From: Alcaligenaceae bacterium
GTDB taxonomy: Bacteria > Pseudomonadota > Gammaproteobacteria > Burkholderiales > Burkholderiaceae_B
DNA length: 23,898 nt
Direction: 5' to 3'
Assembly (NCBI GenBank): GCA_947380655.1
Contig: CANCRX010000046.1
Location: 1-23,898, forward strand
Part shown: positions 23,864 to 23,898 of the stretch, piece by piece
Layout of the letters: the number at the start of each line of letters is the position of its first letter
Position numbering within the stretch: the first letter of the stretch is position 1
Translations under genes and position numbers: made by a program
The notes under the pieces: model-generated
The model's input: the letters and a program-made list of their open reading frames with translations, nothing else
Databases searched by the model: none
What the model was told of the DNA's origin: nothing

Positions 23864-23898
23864 ATGAGCCAAGTCCTACACACATTTTCCAGCCTGGC
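23864..23898 (+). CDS. gatA: Asp/Glu-tRNA amidotransferase subunit A (partial; first 11 codons only)
   Basis: Only the first codons are in the window, reading MSQVLHTFSSL and continuing past the right edge. The ATG follows the gatC TGA by one base, the expected gatC-gatA junction. GatA would be the amidase subunit that releases ammonia from glutamine. Assignment rests on position and on the short N-terminus, as no catalytic motif is visible. Confidence 0.8.
   Translation, partial: MSQVLHTFSSL

Noticed and set aside
1..23898. CRISPR array, tRNA/rRNA genes, insertion sequences, toxin-antitoxin or phage-defence genes
   Set aside because: None were recognised on either strand; the window is densely filled by identified genes, and intergenic gaps are too short to hide such elements.

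Overview
This window is chromosomal DNA of a betaproteobacterium, most likely Burkholderiales and probably close to the Alcaligenaceae (Bordetella/Achromobacter/Advenella relatives). The evidence is gene order and family content. The cell-wall block mreB-mreC-mreD-mrdA-rodA is divergent from gatC-gatA; a DUF3460 gene sits in front of scpA and panC; zapD and coaE follow a prepilin-peptidase gene; a Bug-family solute receptor is present; and there is a complete general L-amino-acid ABC operon. Base composition looks balanced (somewhat above 50% GC by eye), lower than in Bordetella itself. The genus is inference.

Layout from left to right. (1) 1-2638, minus strand: an MdtAB-type RND multidrug efflux operon, with the adaptor mdtA and the first half of the pump gene mdtB, which runs off the left edge. 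(2) 2685-4795, minus strand: a truncated prepilin-peptidase-like gene, coaE (last step of CoA synthesis) and zapD (FtsZ-bundling factor). (3) 4911-5798, plus strand: a lipoprotein with an NlpE-like C-terminal domain, convergent with a free-standing FixJ-type DNA-binding domain (5804-6064, minus). (4) 6173-8128, minus strand: DUF3460 gene, scpA (condensin kleisin) and panC (pantothenate synthetase; its product feeds the CoA pathway that CoaE completes). (5) 8193-9629, plus strand: a 14-TM DHA2 MFS exporter, convergent with an orphan Bug-type periplasmic receptor (9642-10688, minus). (6) 10743-14891, minus strand: aapJ-aapQ-aapM-aapP. Its upstream region has a sigma70-like promoter with a palindrome in the spacer, further repeats in the leader, and a terminator-like hairpin between aapJ and aapQ. 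(7) 15083-17769, plus strand: ftsE-ftsX (divisome ABC complex) and mutY (A/G mismatch glycosylase). (8) 17766-23395, minus strand: the elongasome operon mreB-mreC-mreD-mrdA-rodA. (9) 23554 to the right edge, plus strand: gatC and the first codons of gatA.

Most of the window is housekeeping: envelope growth and division (zapD, ftsEX, mre/mrd), CoA synthesis (panC, coaE), chromosome segregation (scpA), DNA repair (mutY), tRNA amidation (gatCA) and transport. Genes are tightly packed, with several 1-4 nt junctions (mdtA/mdtB, aapQ/aapM, ftsE/ftsX, mrdA/rodA, mreC/mreD). No gene-free stretch exceeds about 200 bases. I saw no tRNA, rRNA, CRISPR array, insertion sequence or phage gene.

I found no wholly new multi-gene system. 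The most unusual items are the prepilin peptidase that has lost its cysteine-rich methylase loop, the solitary FixJ-like effector domain beside a triple CTGTCA motif, the layered control region of the aap operon, and the NlpE-like lipoprotein with a long low-complexity linker.
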